Of a stretch of 64,000 bases of DNA, positions 35,485 through 44,901 are shown in pieces. Both the position numbers and the translations under genes were made by a program. The notes under the pieces are model-generated. The model made no database searches. It was not told where the DNA came from and saw only the letters and a list, made by a program, of their open reading frames with translations. Position 1 is the stretch's first letter. Every line of letters begins with the position of its first letter. This stretch comes from Nitrospinota bacterium (lineage in GTDB: Bacteria; Nitrospinota_A; UBA7883; JACRGQ01), in the NCBI GenBank assembly GCA_029881495.1, contig JAOUMJ010000002.1:66087-130086 (forward strand), written 5' to 3'.

Positions 35485-36245
35485 TATGCACGGGCGGCCA
35501 CGGCGCACGCAACCGATTTTGCTCCGGCATTCTTCAATGTTTTAGAAACTTCGCGCAAGGTGGAACCGGTGGTCATTACGTCGTCTACAAGGAGCGCCTC
35601 TTTGCCCTGGATGCGCGCGACGTCTTCTACGATAAAGGCTTTCTTCAGGTTCTTGATCCTCTCCTTTCTCGTGAGACTAGACTGTGGCGGCGTATCTTTG
35701 ATCCTGATAACGATATCGTGCTCCACCGGAATGCTGAACGTGTTTCCTATGTCGCGAGCCAGAAGGTATGACTGGTTGTAGCCACGGGTATAAAGCCGGG
35801 CAGGGTGCAGAGGCACCGGAACGATCATGTCGAACCGGTTCATCTCCAACTCCCTGTGGAGCTTTGCCGACATGATGTTCGCGAGTGTAGAGGCTAGCCC
35901 CTGTTTGCCCAGAAATTTGAAATGGTAGACAAGGTCTTTCGTTTTCTCCTCGTAATGGAGCGGATAAACCGTCCTTTCAAAAGGTGGCGGATCTGCCCTG
36001 CAATCGCCGCAAAGCATCTCAATGCCGTCGGATGTATCCCCCGCAATCGGTCTGCCGCATGAACGGCAGTTCTCCCCGAAATTGAGGGGGAGCCCTTTTT
36101 TGCATTCGCCACAGACGGGATCCGTGGCGAGCGAAGGGACGGTATCCATGCAGATGACGCACCGCAGAGGAAAAACAAGTGAAAGGAGTGTATGGGAAAA
36201 AGAGACGGTTCTGTCTATGGCGATATTTTTCACCTTATCTTTCAA
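35484..36245 (-). CDS. comF: ComF family phosphoribosyltransferase-like protein
   Basis: 253 residues. The N-terminal zinc-ribbon region has CxxC pairs (CVIC, CGEC, CRSC, CGDC). It is followed by FKFLGKQGLASTLA, VPVPLHPARLYTRGYNQSYLLA and a C-terminal PRPP-binding motif ALLVDDVMTTGSTL. ComF proteins help incoming single-stranded DNA enter the cytoplasm in competent bacteria and occur widely elsewhere with unclear role. It overlaps the ClpX-like gene (TAATG) and the PilZ gene upstream by four bases. Confidence 0.9.
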   Translation of the reverse strand: MKDKVKNIAIDRTVSFSHTLLSLVFPLRCVICMDTVPSLATDPVCGECKKGLPLNFGENCRSCGRPIAGDTSDGIEMLCGDCRADPPPFERTVYPLHYEEKTKDLVYHFKFLGKQGLASTLANIMSAKLHRELEMNRFDMIVPVPLHPARLYTRGYNQSYLLARDIGNTFSIPVEHDIVIRIKDTPPQSSLTRKERIKNLKKAFIVEDVARIQGKEALLVDDVMTTGSTLREVSKTLKNAGAKSVACAVAARA

Positions 36246-36901
36246 TCAACCGGCGTGGCGCCTCTGCGGATCATGTATTCAGTGATCTCCTTTTGCAGAT
36301 CCTTCGGCATTCTCTGGTACTGCACGCCGAGAAGATTGTTTCCCGTATCGAGTTTTGTCACGCTCTTTACGGCGCCGTGAAGATCGAGCGTCTTTTTATC
36401 CCCTTTGGGATTCACTTCCATGAAGAAGTTAATTATGTCGCCCTGTTGAAGTTTCATGTATGTAACGATGGAACAGCCCCCTTGGCTTACGTTGCTGATG
36501 GTCCCCATCCCTGTGGTCTCGTCCGGCAGGAGGTCGAACTCCCTTTTTACCAGGATGATCGGGGTGCTGAGGTTTGTATGAACCCGGGTGTATTTCCGTT
36601 CTACCTTCGCGATCTCCTCCTTCGGAAAGGCGAGGATCACGAGAGGAAACTTTTTCACCAGTATCCTTGTTTCAAAGTTCCTTATATCGCCGTTTCTAAG
36701 GGTAGCCCTTATTTTAGGGCCCTTTGATCCCTCGGGGATTTCAAGGAGATGCTGATCTACATTCTTTATCTTGAAAACTATCCCTTCGCCCTGCCTCAGG
36801 TTTTCAATTTCACCGATATAGGTGTTTTCCCAGATAAGGAGGTCAACGCGTGTTGCTAGATTCAGGCATTCGGCAACCTTGTCGTATCCCTGTAAAATCA
36901 T
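36242..36901 (-). CDS. YcgR-like PilZ domain protein (copy 1)
   Basis: About 219 residues. The N-terminal YcgR-like beta domain (about 1-100) is followed by a PilZ domain with the c-di-GMP motif RKYTR (RxxxR) and NVSQGGCS (N/DxSxxG), both intact. Such proteins bind c-di-GMP and can brake flagellar rotation. The ATG at 36901 is chosen over a longer frame whose first 26 residues look non-coding. It is paralogous to the next upstream gene and overlaps comF by four bases. Confidence 0.85.
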   Translation of the reverse strand: MILQGYDKVAECLNLATRVDLLIWENTYIGEIENLRQGEGIVFKIKNVDQHLLEIPEGSKGPKIRATLRNGDIRNFETRILVKKFPLVILAFPKEEIAKVERKYTRVHTNLSTPIILVKREFDLLPDETTGMGTISNVSQGGCSIVTYMKLQQGDIINFFMEVNPKGDKKTLDLHGAVKSVTKLDTGNNLLGVQYQRMPKDLQKEITEYMIRRGATPVD

Positions 36902-37123
36902 TGATATCCAATCCTGCAAATATTGTTTCAGGCAAAGAGGCTTTGAGGGGTACGGCCTCCTGCGCCAGTTGGCAAGCATCAGAATTCCAGCCTGAAACCC
37001 CTGTGTGGAATTATATAATATAAAAGCCGACCGGTTGGCGAATTTTTACGGAGCAGTATCCCCTTGCGGAACTGAATCCAGAAGAATTAAACAGGCTTAA
37101 AGGGGCGGAGGCGATGCTGGTGG

Positions 37124-37795
37124 CTAGAAATCCGACATGACCTGTCTTCTAATTGCCAGGTGTCCCTTAAGCTCCCTCTCGAGTATCGCACCCAGCTTGA
37201 TATGCTGTATACACGCCTTTTTGTTTATTTCGCCGACTTTGAACATGCTTTTAACCATCCCTGTCGGCTCCAGCAATTTTTTATCGCCGGAGTGTATTAT
37301 CACTTCAAGTGTGTAGTTGATCTTGTCGCCAATGGCGAGGTCGAGCGGGGATACAATGGCGCAACCCCCTTCACTGAGGTTTACGATTTTGCCCTCTGCA
37401 GAGTTCATTTTCGGGAGATAATCGCCAACTCTCTTTAGGAGTGTAATGGTAGTCGGGATTTCCACCATAACGCGCTCATGTTCGCGCTCGATGCGGGCGA
37501 CCTCCGCTTCGGGGAGAAGAAGCACTAGATGGGGGAGCTTCTTTTTTACTACTTTTGTTTCAAAGCTCCTTACGGAATCATCCTTCCCCTTCACTTTTAA
37601 TATGACTGACGCCAGCGCTTCAGGGAACTGGATCAGGGACTGATCCACATTCTTCACCTTGTAGAGGATGGCTTTTCTTTCTACAAGTTTCTCGACGCTC
37701 CCCTGGTAGAACTTTCCAAGCACCTGTATGTCAACAGAGCTGGCGTTTTGGAAATACTGAGCTACTTTTGTAAAGCCTGAAATTGATTCCGTCAT
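37124..37795 (-). CDS. YcgR-like PilZ domain protein (copy 2)
   Basis: About 223 residues, the same two-domain layout as copy 1 and clearly paralogous (shared VKNVDQxL, RxFETxxxKK and xLxxPxxEVAR/K patterns). The PilZ motifs REHER and NLSEGGCA are intact, so c-di-GMP binding is expected. The start ATG 37795 is preceded by GGGG-CAAT. A 220-base gap separates it from copy 1. The product probably links c-di-GMP to motility or surface functions, together with the FliK/FlhB-like genes and the HD-GYP protein elsewhere in the window. Confidence 0.85.
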   Translation of the reverse strand: MTESISGFTKVAQYFQNASSVDIQVLGKFYQGSVEKLVERKAILYKVKNVDQSLIQFPEALASVILKVKGKDDSVRSFETKVVKKKLPHLVLLLPEAEVARIEREHERVMVEIPTTITLLKRVGDYLPKMNSAEGKIVNLSEGGCAIVSPLDLAIGDKINYTLEVIIHSGDKKLLEPTGMVKSMFKVGEINKKACIQHIKLGAILERELKGHLAIRRQVMSDF

Positions 37796-38120
37796 ATTGC
37801 CCCAATATAAAAATGCAGCCATGCATCACCAAAGAATTTCGGTGGCGCTATGCCTTTGTTAAAAAGCCGAAAAAGTATACATCATCCCAATATTTAAATA
37901 CTACCTTTTTATAGGCCACTTTACAAATAGTATGTATAGTCTTGAGAAGCATGGAATGTTTCATTACTAATATTTAGCGATAACTTAGATAAGGAGGCTG
38001 TTAAATTACGCCGCAAAATTGTAAGATTAGGTGGTGCGCGGGAAGGTTTTGAAAAGATCCGGCGTCTTGAATGTTGATTTTTGCAAAATGCCAGTATATG
38101 AAAGTGGAGTGTGACCGGAT
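37796..38120. other. AT-rich divergent intergenic region
   Basis: 325 bases between the leftward PilZ gene and the rightward oligopeptidase gene. TTGAGA (37942-37947) with TACTAA (37965-37970) at 17 bases is a weak rightward promoter candidate. TATACT near 37880 on the minus strand could be a -10 for the PilZ gene. No coding frame is evident. Confidence 0.45.
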
Positions 38121-39848
38121 ATGAATAAAAAAATTGAATCAGCAGAATGGCTTAAGCCTTTCCCCAGAAAATTTGTTCAAAACGGATTCAAGGTAAGCGA
38201 TGCAGGATCAATAAAACCCTGGGTAGAGAGGTTGACAGGGCGAGATCTGAACTCGGCGGACGAACTTGTACGGTGGCTGGAGGATTATTCCGAACTCCTT
38301 GCCGTAATAAGCGAAGATTCCAACCGCCGGTATGTTGAGATGACATGCGATACAAAAGATGAAAGCAAAAAGGAGGCGTATCTATTCTTTGTTCGTGAAA
38401 TACAGCCAAAACTCACCGAGTGGGGATATCAGCTTGATAAAAAATATTATGATTGTCCACACAGAAGCGAACTTCCAAAAGAGGAATTCAAGCGGCTGGA
38501 TATGATCTTTTCCACGCATATAGAACTTTTCAGCGAAAAGAATATCCCTATTGAAGTAAAGCTTTCGGAAATGTCCCAGCAGTACCAGTCGATAACCGGC
38601 GGGTGGATGGTCGAATTTGATGGTAAAAAGCAGACTATGCCTCAGATGTCGCGGCATATGCTGAAAACAGACAGGAGTATTAGGGAAAAGGCGTGGAGGG
38701 CTACTTCGGAGAAGAGACTGGAAGACAAGGAAAAGCTTGATACGCTTTTCGATGAAATGCTGAAGGCGAGGCAGGAGTACGCCACCAATCTCGGTCTTGC
38801 GGATTTCAGGGAGTACAGCTTCAGGAGCAAACTGCGAGACTACTCTCCAGAAGATTGCTTGAAATTTCACGACTCAATAGAAAAAACGGCTGTTCCGCTG
38901 GTAAGGAAACTTGCCGAAAGAAGAAAAGAGAAGATGAAACTTGAGAACCTAAGGCCATGGGATATGGCGGTCGATCCTTTGGGCCGTTCACCCCTTTCCC
39001 CCTTTGAAAAGGTGGAAGAGCTTCAGGACGGAGTTGAGTCGATCTTCCAAGAGATAGACCCAAGGCTTGGGGAGAGGTTTAATTCGATCAGAAAATACAT
39101 GGACCTTGATAGCCGTGAAGGGAAAGCGCCGGGGGGGTATCAAACGACTTATGAGGAGCAGAGGGCCCCGTTTATCTTCACCAACGCTGCGGGGGTTCAC
39201 GCGGATATTACAACGCTTCTGCACGAAGGGGGGCACGCCTTTCATACCCTTCAATGCAGGAACAATCCACTTGTCTGGTATCGTCATGCCTCGATGGAGT
39301 TTTCAGAAGTCGCCAGCATGACGCAGGAACTTTTCGGGAACCGCTACCTCGATATATTTTATAAAAATCCGGAGGAGGCCAATCGCGCAAGACTGGAACA
39401 GCTGGAACGGGTAGCGGATATCTTTCCGTGGGTTGCCACGGTAGACGCGTTCCAGCACTGGATATATACCAATCCTGGCCATTCCGCCAGGGAGCGTGGG
39501 GAAAAATGGCTGGAGATAACAGCAAGGTTTGAAGTAAAGCTTGACTGGAACGGACTCAATCATGACGTCAAGCGGTACTCATGGCACAGGCAGCTTCATA
39601 TATTCGAGGTTCCTTTTTATTACATAGAGTACGCCATAGCCCAGCTGGGGGCGCTTCAGCTTTACAGGCTGTATAAGGAAGAGCCGTCAAAGGCGGTAGA
39701 CAGTTATCTCGGCGCCCTCGCGCTTGGAGGAAAGAGCGGGCCGAGCGCACTTTTTGATGCGGCAGGGATCAAGTTCGATTTTTCCGCGGGGAATCTCTCC
39801 TCACTGATGAAGATGGTATCCGACGAGATAGACGAGCTTTCCAAATAG
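38121..39848 (+). CDS. M3 family oligoendopeptidase (PepF-like)
   Basis: 575 residues of the M3 thimet-oligopeptidase group. The zinc motif LLHEGGHAFH (HExxH) lies about residue 365, with the downstream glutamate in SMEFSEVASM. The N-terminal helical lobe is present and there is no signal peptide. It cleaves short peptides in the cytoplasm. It appears monocistronic and ends convergently with a BFD-like gene five bases later. Confidence 0.93.
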   Translation: MNKKIESAEWLKPFPRKFVQNGFKVSDAGSIKPWVERLTGRDLNSADELVRWLEDYSELLAVISEDSNRRYVEMTCDTKDESKKEAYLFFVREIQPKLTEWGYQLDKKYYDCPHRSELPKEEFKRLDMIFSTHIELFSEKNIPIEVKLSEMSQQYQSITGGWMVEFDGKKQTMPQMSRHMLKTDRSIREKAWRATSEKRLEDKEKLDTLFDEMLKARQEYATNLGLADFREYSFRSKLRDYSPEDCLKFHDSIEKTAVPLVRKLAERRKEKMKLENLRPWDMAVDPLGRSPLSPFEKVEELQDGVESIFQEIDPRLGERFNSIRKYMDLDSREGKAPGGYQTTYEEQRAPFIFTNAAGVHADITTLLHEGGHAFHTLQCRNNPLVWYRHASMEFSEVASMTQELFGNRYLDIFYKNPEEANRARLEQLERVADIFPWVATVDAFQHWIYTNPGHSARERGEKWLEITARFEVKLDWNGLNHDVKRYSWHRQLHIFEVPFYYIEYAIAQLGALQLYRLYKEEPSKAVDSYLGALALGGKSGPSALFDAAGIKFDFSAGNLSSLMKMVSDEIDELSK

Positions 39849-39853
39849 GTGAT

Positions 39854-40060
39854 CTATTTACGCTGTTCTTCAATGAACGCCAGGATGCGCGGAGTGCATC
39901 TCTTCCCTCCGCAGGAGCCTGTCCCGGCGCCGGTCGCCTTGCGAAGCCCTTCGAGCGTTGTGATGCCGTCGGTGAAATGTTTCTTGAAGACCTTTTTTCT
40001 TATCCCCTTGCAGAGGCAGATCGGTTTTAGTCCGTCTAGAATATCTTCGTTGCTTTCCAT
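39854..40060 (-). CDS. BFD-like [2Fe-2S]-binding domain protein
   Basis: 68 residues. The four-cysteine pattern (CLCKG near residue 15-19 and GSCGGKRC near 48-55) and the ITTLEGLRKATGAGTGSCGGKRC segment match the bacterioferritin-associated ferredoxin fold, which normally has CxC plus CxxxxC. It may carry electrons or act as a module for a separate oxidoreductase. No bacterioferritin is nearby. Confidence 0.8.
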   Translation of the reverse strand: MESNEDILDGLKPICLCKGIRKKVFKKHFTDGITTLEGLRKATGAGTGSCGGKRCTPRILAFIEEQRK

Positions 40061-40111
40061 GCAGTAAAAGTATATCAGGCAACCTGGAAATTGTTGAGTT
40101 AGAATGTTGCA

Positions 40112-41779
40112 ATGCTGAATTCGAAAGTGGAAAGGGAGGGGTTTTTCGAAAACCGATTCGCGAAATGGGGCGCGATCGCGGCGCTGATCCTCGCGGTTTA
40201 CGGGCAGGCGCTCTGGTTTGATTTCGCCTGGGACGACAGACTTTTCATCATCGATAACAAAGAGATAAAGTCCCTCTCGAACATCCCGTCGTTTTTTGGA
40301 AGTTCGATGGTGGATCTCTATCGTCCGCTGAGAACAACGCTTTACGCGGTGACGTATTCTCTCTTCGGACTAAACCCGATGCTGTACCACGCATTTGCGA
40401 TACTCCTTCATATTGCCATGTCAATCGCGGTTCTTCGTCTGCTGGAGACCCTTGGCCTGGGGAGCAGGGGGGCGTTCTTTGGCGCTCTCGTTTTTGCGCT
40501 TCACGCGGTACATATAGAAAAATTCATTTTTATAACATCAGGTTTTGATATCCCCGGTGACATATGCCTGACGATCGCGCTGGTTCTCTATCTTGAATAC
40601 AGAAATGGAATCAACGGCAGGAGCATGTACGCATCCCTCGGCATGTTTGCGCTGGGGCTTTTATTTTCCGAAACGGCGATGACCTTTCCGTTTCTGGTTG
40701 TATTGATCGAACTGGTACTCCCTCTCCCGCCATGGAAGGAGAGGAGAGAGATAAAAACCTTCGCCGTGCTTCTCCTGTCGATAGTAGTGGTATACATGGC
40801 TGTGAGAACAGGTGTAGTAGGCAAGGTGCAGAGGCTTCACTGGACGCCGGACTACGCAAGGCTCTACATGACGATGTTCGTTGTGCTGGTGCATTACATA
40901 GGCCTTCTTTTCTTTCCGTATCAGCTTACCGCCAGGCCGCCAATCGAGCAGTTTGAACATCCGGTAAACAGCCTGACGTTGATCTCCATGCTAATAATCG
41001 CAACACTGGTAATTCTCGCGTGGCTTGTAAGGAAGGAAAAACCTTTTATCTCTCTCGGCATTTTATGGTCGTTCGTGGTACTTCTTCCGAATATGAACAT
41101 CATTCCTACGCAGACCCTGATAGCGGAGCGGTATCTATACAATCCATCAGTGGGTTTTTGCATAATGATCGCGGCACTGCTCCAGGATGGTAAAAGGGGT
41201 AGGGAGATGGTCGCCGCCGGTTTTATCGTATTTCTTGCTGTGCTTTCACTGCTACAAACGCCAAACTGGAAGAACAACTTTGTCTTGTGGAGCAACGCCC
41301 TGGAAGTGAATCCAAAGGAGAATTTCGCTCTTTATAATGTCGCGACGCATTATTACGAGCAGGGGGACAAGGAAAATGCCAAGAAATATTTCAGGATGAT
41401 CTCCAGCCCAGAAATGGGATTTTACATGGCTCAGGCTCATCTGGCAGGATTCATGCTCGAGGAAGGCGATATTGGCGGGGCGGTTACAAGACTCTCGGGC
41501 CTTTTGCGGATCGCCCCTTTCGAAAAAGAAGTAAATAAGAAATACATAGTAGCCAAGTGTTTCGAGGATAAAAAGGGTTGGGAAAAGGATGGGGAAATTG
41601 TTTTGAAAAGGCTCGGAAATGAATTTCCGTTCGAGACAATGGGGGACTGCTACTTTCTCAAAGGGGAGTTTGAAAAATCGTATAACGTGCTGCAGTACGC
41701 AAGGAAGCTCGACCCGAACAAGAAGAGCGTAAATACAAAGCTCTCTATCCTGGAGCAGGAGATGGCGAAAGGGAAATAG
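40112..41779 (+). CDS. TMTC-like membrane protein with TPR repeats
   Basis: 555 residues. The N-terminal ~390 residues hold about nine to ten membrane segments, with a WDDRLFIIDN luminal/periplasmic loop (acidic pair) and YRPLRTTLYAVTYSLFG, both typical of TMTC/PMT-type (GT-C) O-mannosyltransferase-like proteins. The C-terminal ~160 residues form degenerate TPR repeats. It could glycosylate periplasmic proteins or act in envelope assembly. The substrate is unknown. It is convergent with the MsbA-like gene. Confidence 0.8.
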   Translation: MLNSKVEREGFFENRFAKWGAIAALILAVYGQALWFDFAWDDRLFIIDNKEIKSLSNIPSFFGSSMVDLYRPLRTTLYAVTYSLFGLNPMLYHAFAILLHIAMSIAVLRLLETLGLGSRGAFFGALVFALHAVHIEKFIFITSGFDIPGDICLTIALVLYLEYRNGINGRSMYASLGMFALGLLFSETAMTFPFLVVLIELVLPLPPWKERREIKTFAVLLLSIVVVYMAVRTGVVGKVQRLHWTPDYARLYMTMFVVLVHYIGLLFFPYQLTARPPIEQFEHPVNSLTLISMLIIATLVILAWLVRKEKPFISLGILWSFVVLLPNMNIIPTQTLIAERYLYNPSVGFCIMIAALLQDGKRGREMVAAGFIVFLAVLSLLQTPNWKNNFVLWSNALEVNPKENFALYNVATHYYEQGDKENAKKYFRMISSPEMGFYMAQAHLAGFMLEEGDIGGAVTRLSGLLRIAPFEKEVNKKYIVAKCFEDKKGWEKDGEIVLKRLGNEFPFETMGDCYFLKGEFEKSYNVLQYARKLDPNKKSVNTKLSILEQEMAKGK

Positions 41780-41860
41780 GAACGCCAAATTCGCCCGTCT
41801 TTATTGTCATGTATGGAAAACGTACCGGGGCAGGGATGTATTCCGGGAGTTGATACTATC

Positions 41861-43618
41861 CTATGAATCTCCCGGTGTGTGGGAAGATATCTGCAGTTCA
41901 AAGACTTTCTTGTACGGGCCGTCTACATTGATCAACGATTCATGTGTGCCCTCCTGGACGATCTCTCCCTTGTCGAGAACGATTATTCTGTCGGCGTGAA
42001 GAATTGTTGAAAGCCGGTGAGCTATCACAAAAGTAGTTCTGTTCTTTATCAGGTTGTTTAGCGCCTTTTGCACTTCTATCTCGGATTCGGTATCAAGCGC
42101 GGATGTCGCCTCGTCGAGGATAAGGATTGCTGGATCTTTCATGAGCGCTCTCGCAATAGATATCCTCTGCCTTTGACCGCCGCTGAGCCGTGAGCCTCTT
42201 TCCCCTATGACCGTGTCGTATCCGTCGGGAAATTCCATTATGAAGTCGTGCGCGTAGGCCGCCTTTGCCGCCTCAATAACCTTTTCCATTAATGTTTCGT
42301 CCCTTCCATAGGCGATGTTGTTCCTTATGGTATCGTTAAACAGGAATATCTCCTGGGTAACAATGCCAAGCTGGCTTCTGACCGATTCAAGGGTAACATC
42401 CCTGAGGTCATGGCCGTCTAAGAGGACGGCACCTTCCGTAGGATCGTAGAAGCGCGACACAAGATCAACAAGCGTTGATTTCCCGGCTCCGCTCATCCCG
42501 ACCATGGCGAGGATCGTCCCGGCTTTGACATTGAGATTGATGTTCTTCAATACAGGTTCCTCGGAGTATTTGAAATATACCCCTCTAAGCTCGACCCCTT
42601 CGCGGATCCTCCCTACCGGTTTTGCGCCAGGTGCGTCAGCTATTTCAGGGACGGTATCAAGCATCTCGAATACTCGGGCCGCCGCCGCCATAGCCTGTTG
42701 TATCTTGTTATAGACCCTGCTGAGTTTCGAAACCGGGGCGAAGATCATAAAGAGCGCGGTGAGAAAAGAGAAGAAGCTCCCAACGGTCGATTTTCCTTCA
42801 ATGACCTGCATTCCGCCGTACCAGATGATCGCCGCGATACCGAATGCCCCGATACATTCAAGAAGGGGCGAAGCAAGCTCGTTTATCCTGATGGTTTTCA
42901 GCATCAGGGCGAAGTACCCCTCGTTCTCCTTTTTAAAGCGTGCTATCTCGTATTTCTGCATCCCGAATGCCTGCACGACGCGGTATCCCGAGAAAGATTC
43001 CTGCATAAGCGAGGTAAGGTTCGCCATCTGTTCCTGGGAGCTTTTGCTGATGGTGCGGAGCCTCTTGCCGAGCCTCGCTATCAGCGAGCCGGCGAAGGGG
43101 AGGGTTATCACTGCAAACAAGGTCAGCTCAGCGTCCCTGTAAAGGAGAACCCCTATCAAAACGATCACGGTGAATGATTCCCGGAAGAGATCGTAAACGA
43201 CTATCGAAATTGAATCCTGGATCAGCTGAATATCGTTGACTATTCTCGATACCAGTCTCCCCGTTGTGTGCCTTTTATAAAATGAGAGGGAGAGTGTCTG
43301 GATATGTTCATACAGGTTGTTCCGTATGTCCCTTACTGTCATCTGCCCGATCTTCTGCATGAGTGATGAGGCTATGTACCTTCCGACGCCACGCGCAATA
43401 TAAATGGCGATTATTGCCGCCGGCATAAGGGCGAGCATTTCCCTGTCCTTCTTTATAAAGATGTCATCGAGGAGAGGCTGAATGATGAACGCCGCTCCGC
43501 CTGATGTCGAAGATACAACGAGCATGCAGAAAGCGGCGAAGAGAAAGCTTCCCATGTACGGCTTTAGATATCGCAGGAGCCTTTTATATTCCGTCCATGT
43601 GCTTTGCATATTGCTCAA
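41861..43618 (-). CDS. MsbA-type ABC exporter (fused permease and ATPase)
   Basis: 585 residues. The six-helix exporter domain (about 1-320) is followed by an ATPase domain with Walker A GMSGAGKST, signature LSGGQRQR and Walker B ILILDEATSALD. Its length and the ending HRLSTILHADRIIVLDKGEIVQEGTH match MsbA, the lipid A-core flippase, although the substrate cannot be read from sequence. It overlaps the family 9 glycosyltransferase gene by four bases, supporting a role in LPS assembly. Confidence 0.9.
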   Translation of the reverse strand: MSNMQSTWTEYKRLLRYLKPYMGSFLFAAFCMLVVSSTSGGAAFIIQPLLDDIFIKKDREMLALMPAAIIAIYIARGVGRYIASSLMQKIGQMTVRDIRNNLYEHIQTLSLSFYKRHTTGRLVSRIVNDIQLIQDSISIVVYDLFRESFTVIVLIGVLLYRDAELTLFAVITLPFAGSLIARLGKRLRTISKSSQEQMANLTSLMQESFSGYRVVQAFGMQKYEIARFKKENEGYFALMLKTIRINELASPLLECIGAFGIAAIIWYGGMQVIEGKSTVGSFFSFLTALFMIFAPVSKLSRVYNKIQQAMAAAARVFEMLDTVPEIADAPGAKPVGRIREGVELRGVYFKYSEEPVLKNINLNVKAGTILAMVGMSGAGKSTLVDLVSRFYDPTEGAVLLDGHDLRDVTLESVRSQLGIVTQEIFLFNDTIRNNIAYGRDETLMEKVIEAAKAAYAHDFIMEFPDGYDTVIGERGSRLSGGQRQRISIARALMKDPAILILDEATSALDTESEIEVQKALNNLIKNRTTFVIAHRLSTILHADRIIVLDKGEIVQEGTHESLINVDGPYKKVFELQISSHTPGDS

Positions 43619-44637
43619 ATCCTCTCCATTACCGCTTTAAACACGGTATCCATATCCAGCTTGTCCATGCAGTCAAACTCCCTGCATTTATCGCTTGTGC
43701 ATTTTTCGCAAACCTGAACATCCGGCACCAGGCCGATGTCCTTCTCGCCAATGGGACCCCACCTCTGCGGAAGGCATACCCTGATGGGACAGTATATACC
43801 GACAGCGGGAGTTCCGACGGCTGTTGATATATGGAGCGGGCCTGTGCTTGGGGCGACAAAGAGATCAAGTTTGCCGATGAACCCTGCGAATTCCTTGAGG
43901 CCGAGGTTTGCAACCTTGGGGTATTTGCCAGAAGAGTGGCGCAGGAGCTCATCCAGTAGCTGTTCCTCGCCGGGCCCTGCCACGAGGATTATTCGGAATC
44001 CCTCAGCGGAGAGCCTGTCGGCAAGCTCGGCGTACTTTTCCGGTTTCCAGTTCCTGGCAGAACCACCCATGCCGGGGAATATTCCTATATTTTTTCGCGA
44101 GCCGTCGAGAAGTGCCAATGCAGAGGGGGATATCTTTTCAGGCAAGGGGAGGGAAGACTTCCTCACAGGCTCAATGTCGAGAGGTGCGAGGAGATCGAGG
44201 TTGTAGTCGGTTTCGTGCCTTTCGCCTTTCGACCGCCGCTGTTTAATTTTGAAATTGTAAAAGATCTGTCCCAGCTTGGAAGCGGGGCCGATAGATAAGG
44301 GGATTCCAGCTCTATATACGGCAAGTGAAATCCAGAAGTCGGAAAAGAGATGGATCGCAATATCGAATTTTTCGACCCGCAGTGTTTCGTGAAGGTTCGC
44401 GGTATTTGAAAAATTCGGCTTGTCGTTCGTGTCAAGCGTGATGAGGCGGTCAATATCGGGATGGCCAAGAAGGAGTTCGCCAAGGAGCGGCCTGACGAGT
44501 ATCGAGATATCCCATCCCGGCTTCGCCTTCCGTATTGATGATAGTACAGGGGTGGAGAGCACCACGTCGCCTATCCTGTCGGTCCTTATAATAAGAACCT
44601 TCAGTTTTTCCTTTTTTGCCAGTTCTTCAATCTTCAT
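43615..44637 (-). CDS. Glycosyltransferase family 9 (heptosyltransferase-like)
   Basis: 340 residues with GT-B fold features of WaaC/WaaF: the N-terminal LIIRTDRIGDVVLSTPVLSSIRK, GIFPGMGGSARNWKPEKYAELADRL and a C-terminal LFVAPSTGPLHISTAVGTPAVGIY. It transfers heptose or a related sugar to the LPS core. A C-terminal cysteine cluster (CEKCTSDKCREFDC) is common in this group. The next gene is the MsbA-like exporter, overlapping by four bases. Confidence 0.9.
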   Translation of the reverse strand: MKIEELAKKEKLKVLIIRTDRIGDVVLSTPVLSSIRKAKPGWDISILVRPLLGELLLGHPDIDRLITLDTNDKPNFSNTANLHETLRVEKFDIAIHLFSDFWISLAVYRAGIPLSIGPASKLGQIFYNFKIKQRRSKGERHETDYNLDLLAPLDIEPVRKSSLPLPEKISPSALALLDGSRKNIGIFPGMGGSARNWKPEKYAELADRLSAEGFRIILVAGPGEEQLLDELLRHSSGKYPKVANLGLKEFAGFIGKLDLFVAPSTGPLHISTAVGTPAVGIYCPIRVCLPQRWGPIGEKDIGLVPDVQVCEKCTSDKCREFDCMDKLDMDTVFKAVMERI

Positions 44638-44733
44638 TGACCGTCTATTCTATAACGATTTGGAAAATAAGGATAATGAGTATCTATTCTTTGAAAATCG
44701 TTTCGCAGATTATTATTACATCGGCATGTATGG

Positions 44734-44762
44734 TTGACGGATGGGTTGAATAGTAATAATAT
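44734..44762 (+). promoter_or_regulatory. Sigma-70-type promoter candidate
   Basis: TTGACG (44734-44739, 5 of 6), a 17-base spacer and TAATAT (44757-44762, 4 of 6), about 140 bases before the phosphoesterase start at 44902. Confidence 0.5.
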
Positions 44763-44901
44763 TTAGTCACAGTTCTTTTACGCATCAAATTGCTATGTCC
44801 GCATTTTCAGGGGTGAAGTTTACGCATGACAGAGGGTATCTGAGTCTAGGCGTTACGCTGCGGTTCAGAAAAAATATTTATATTTGGGGGAGGGAACACG
44901 G

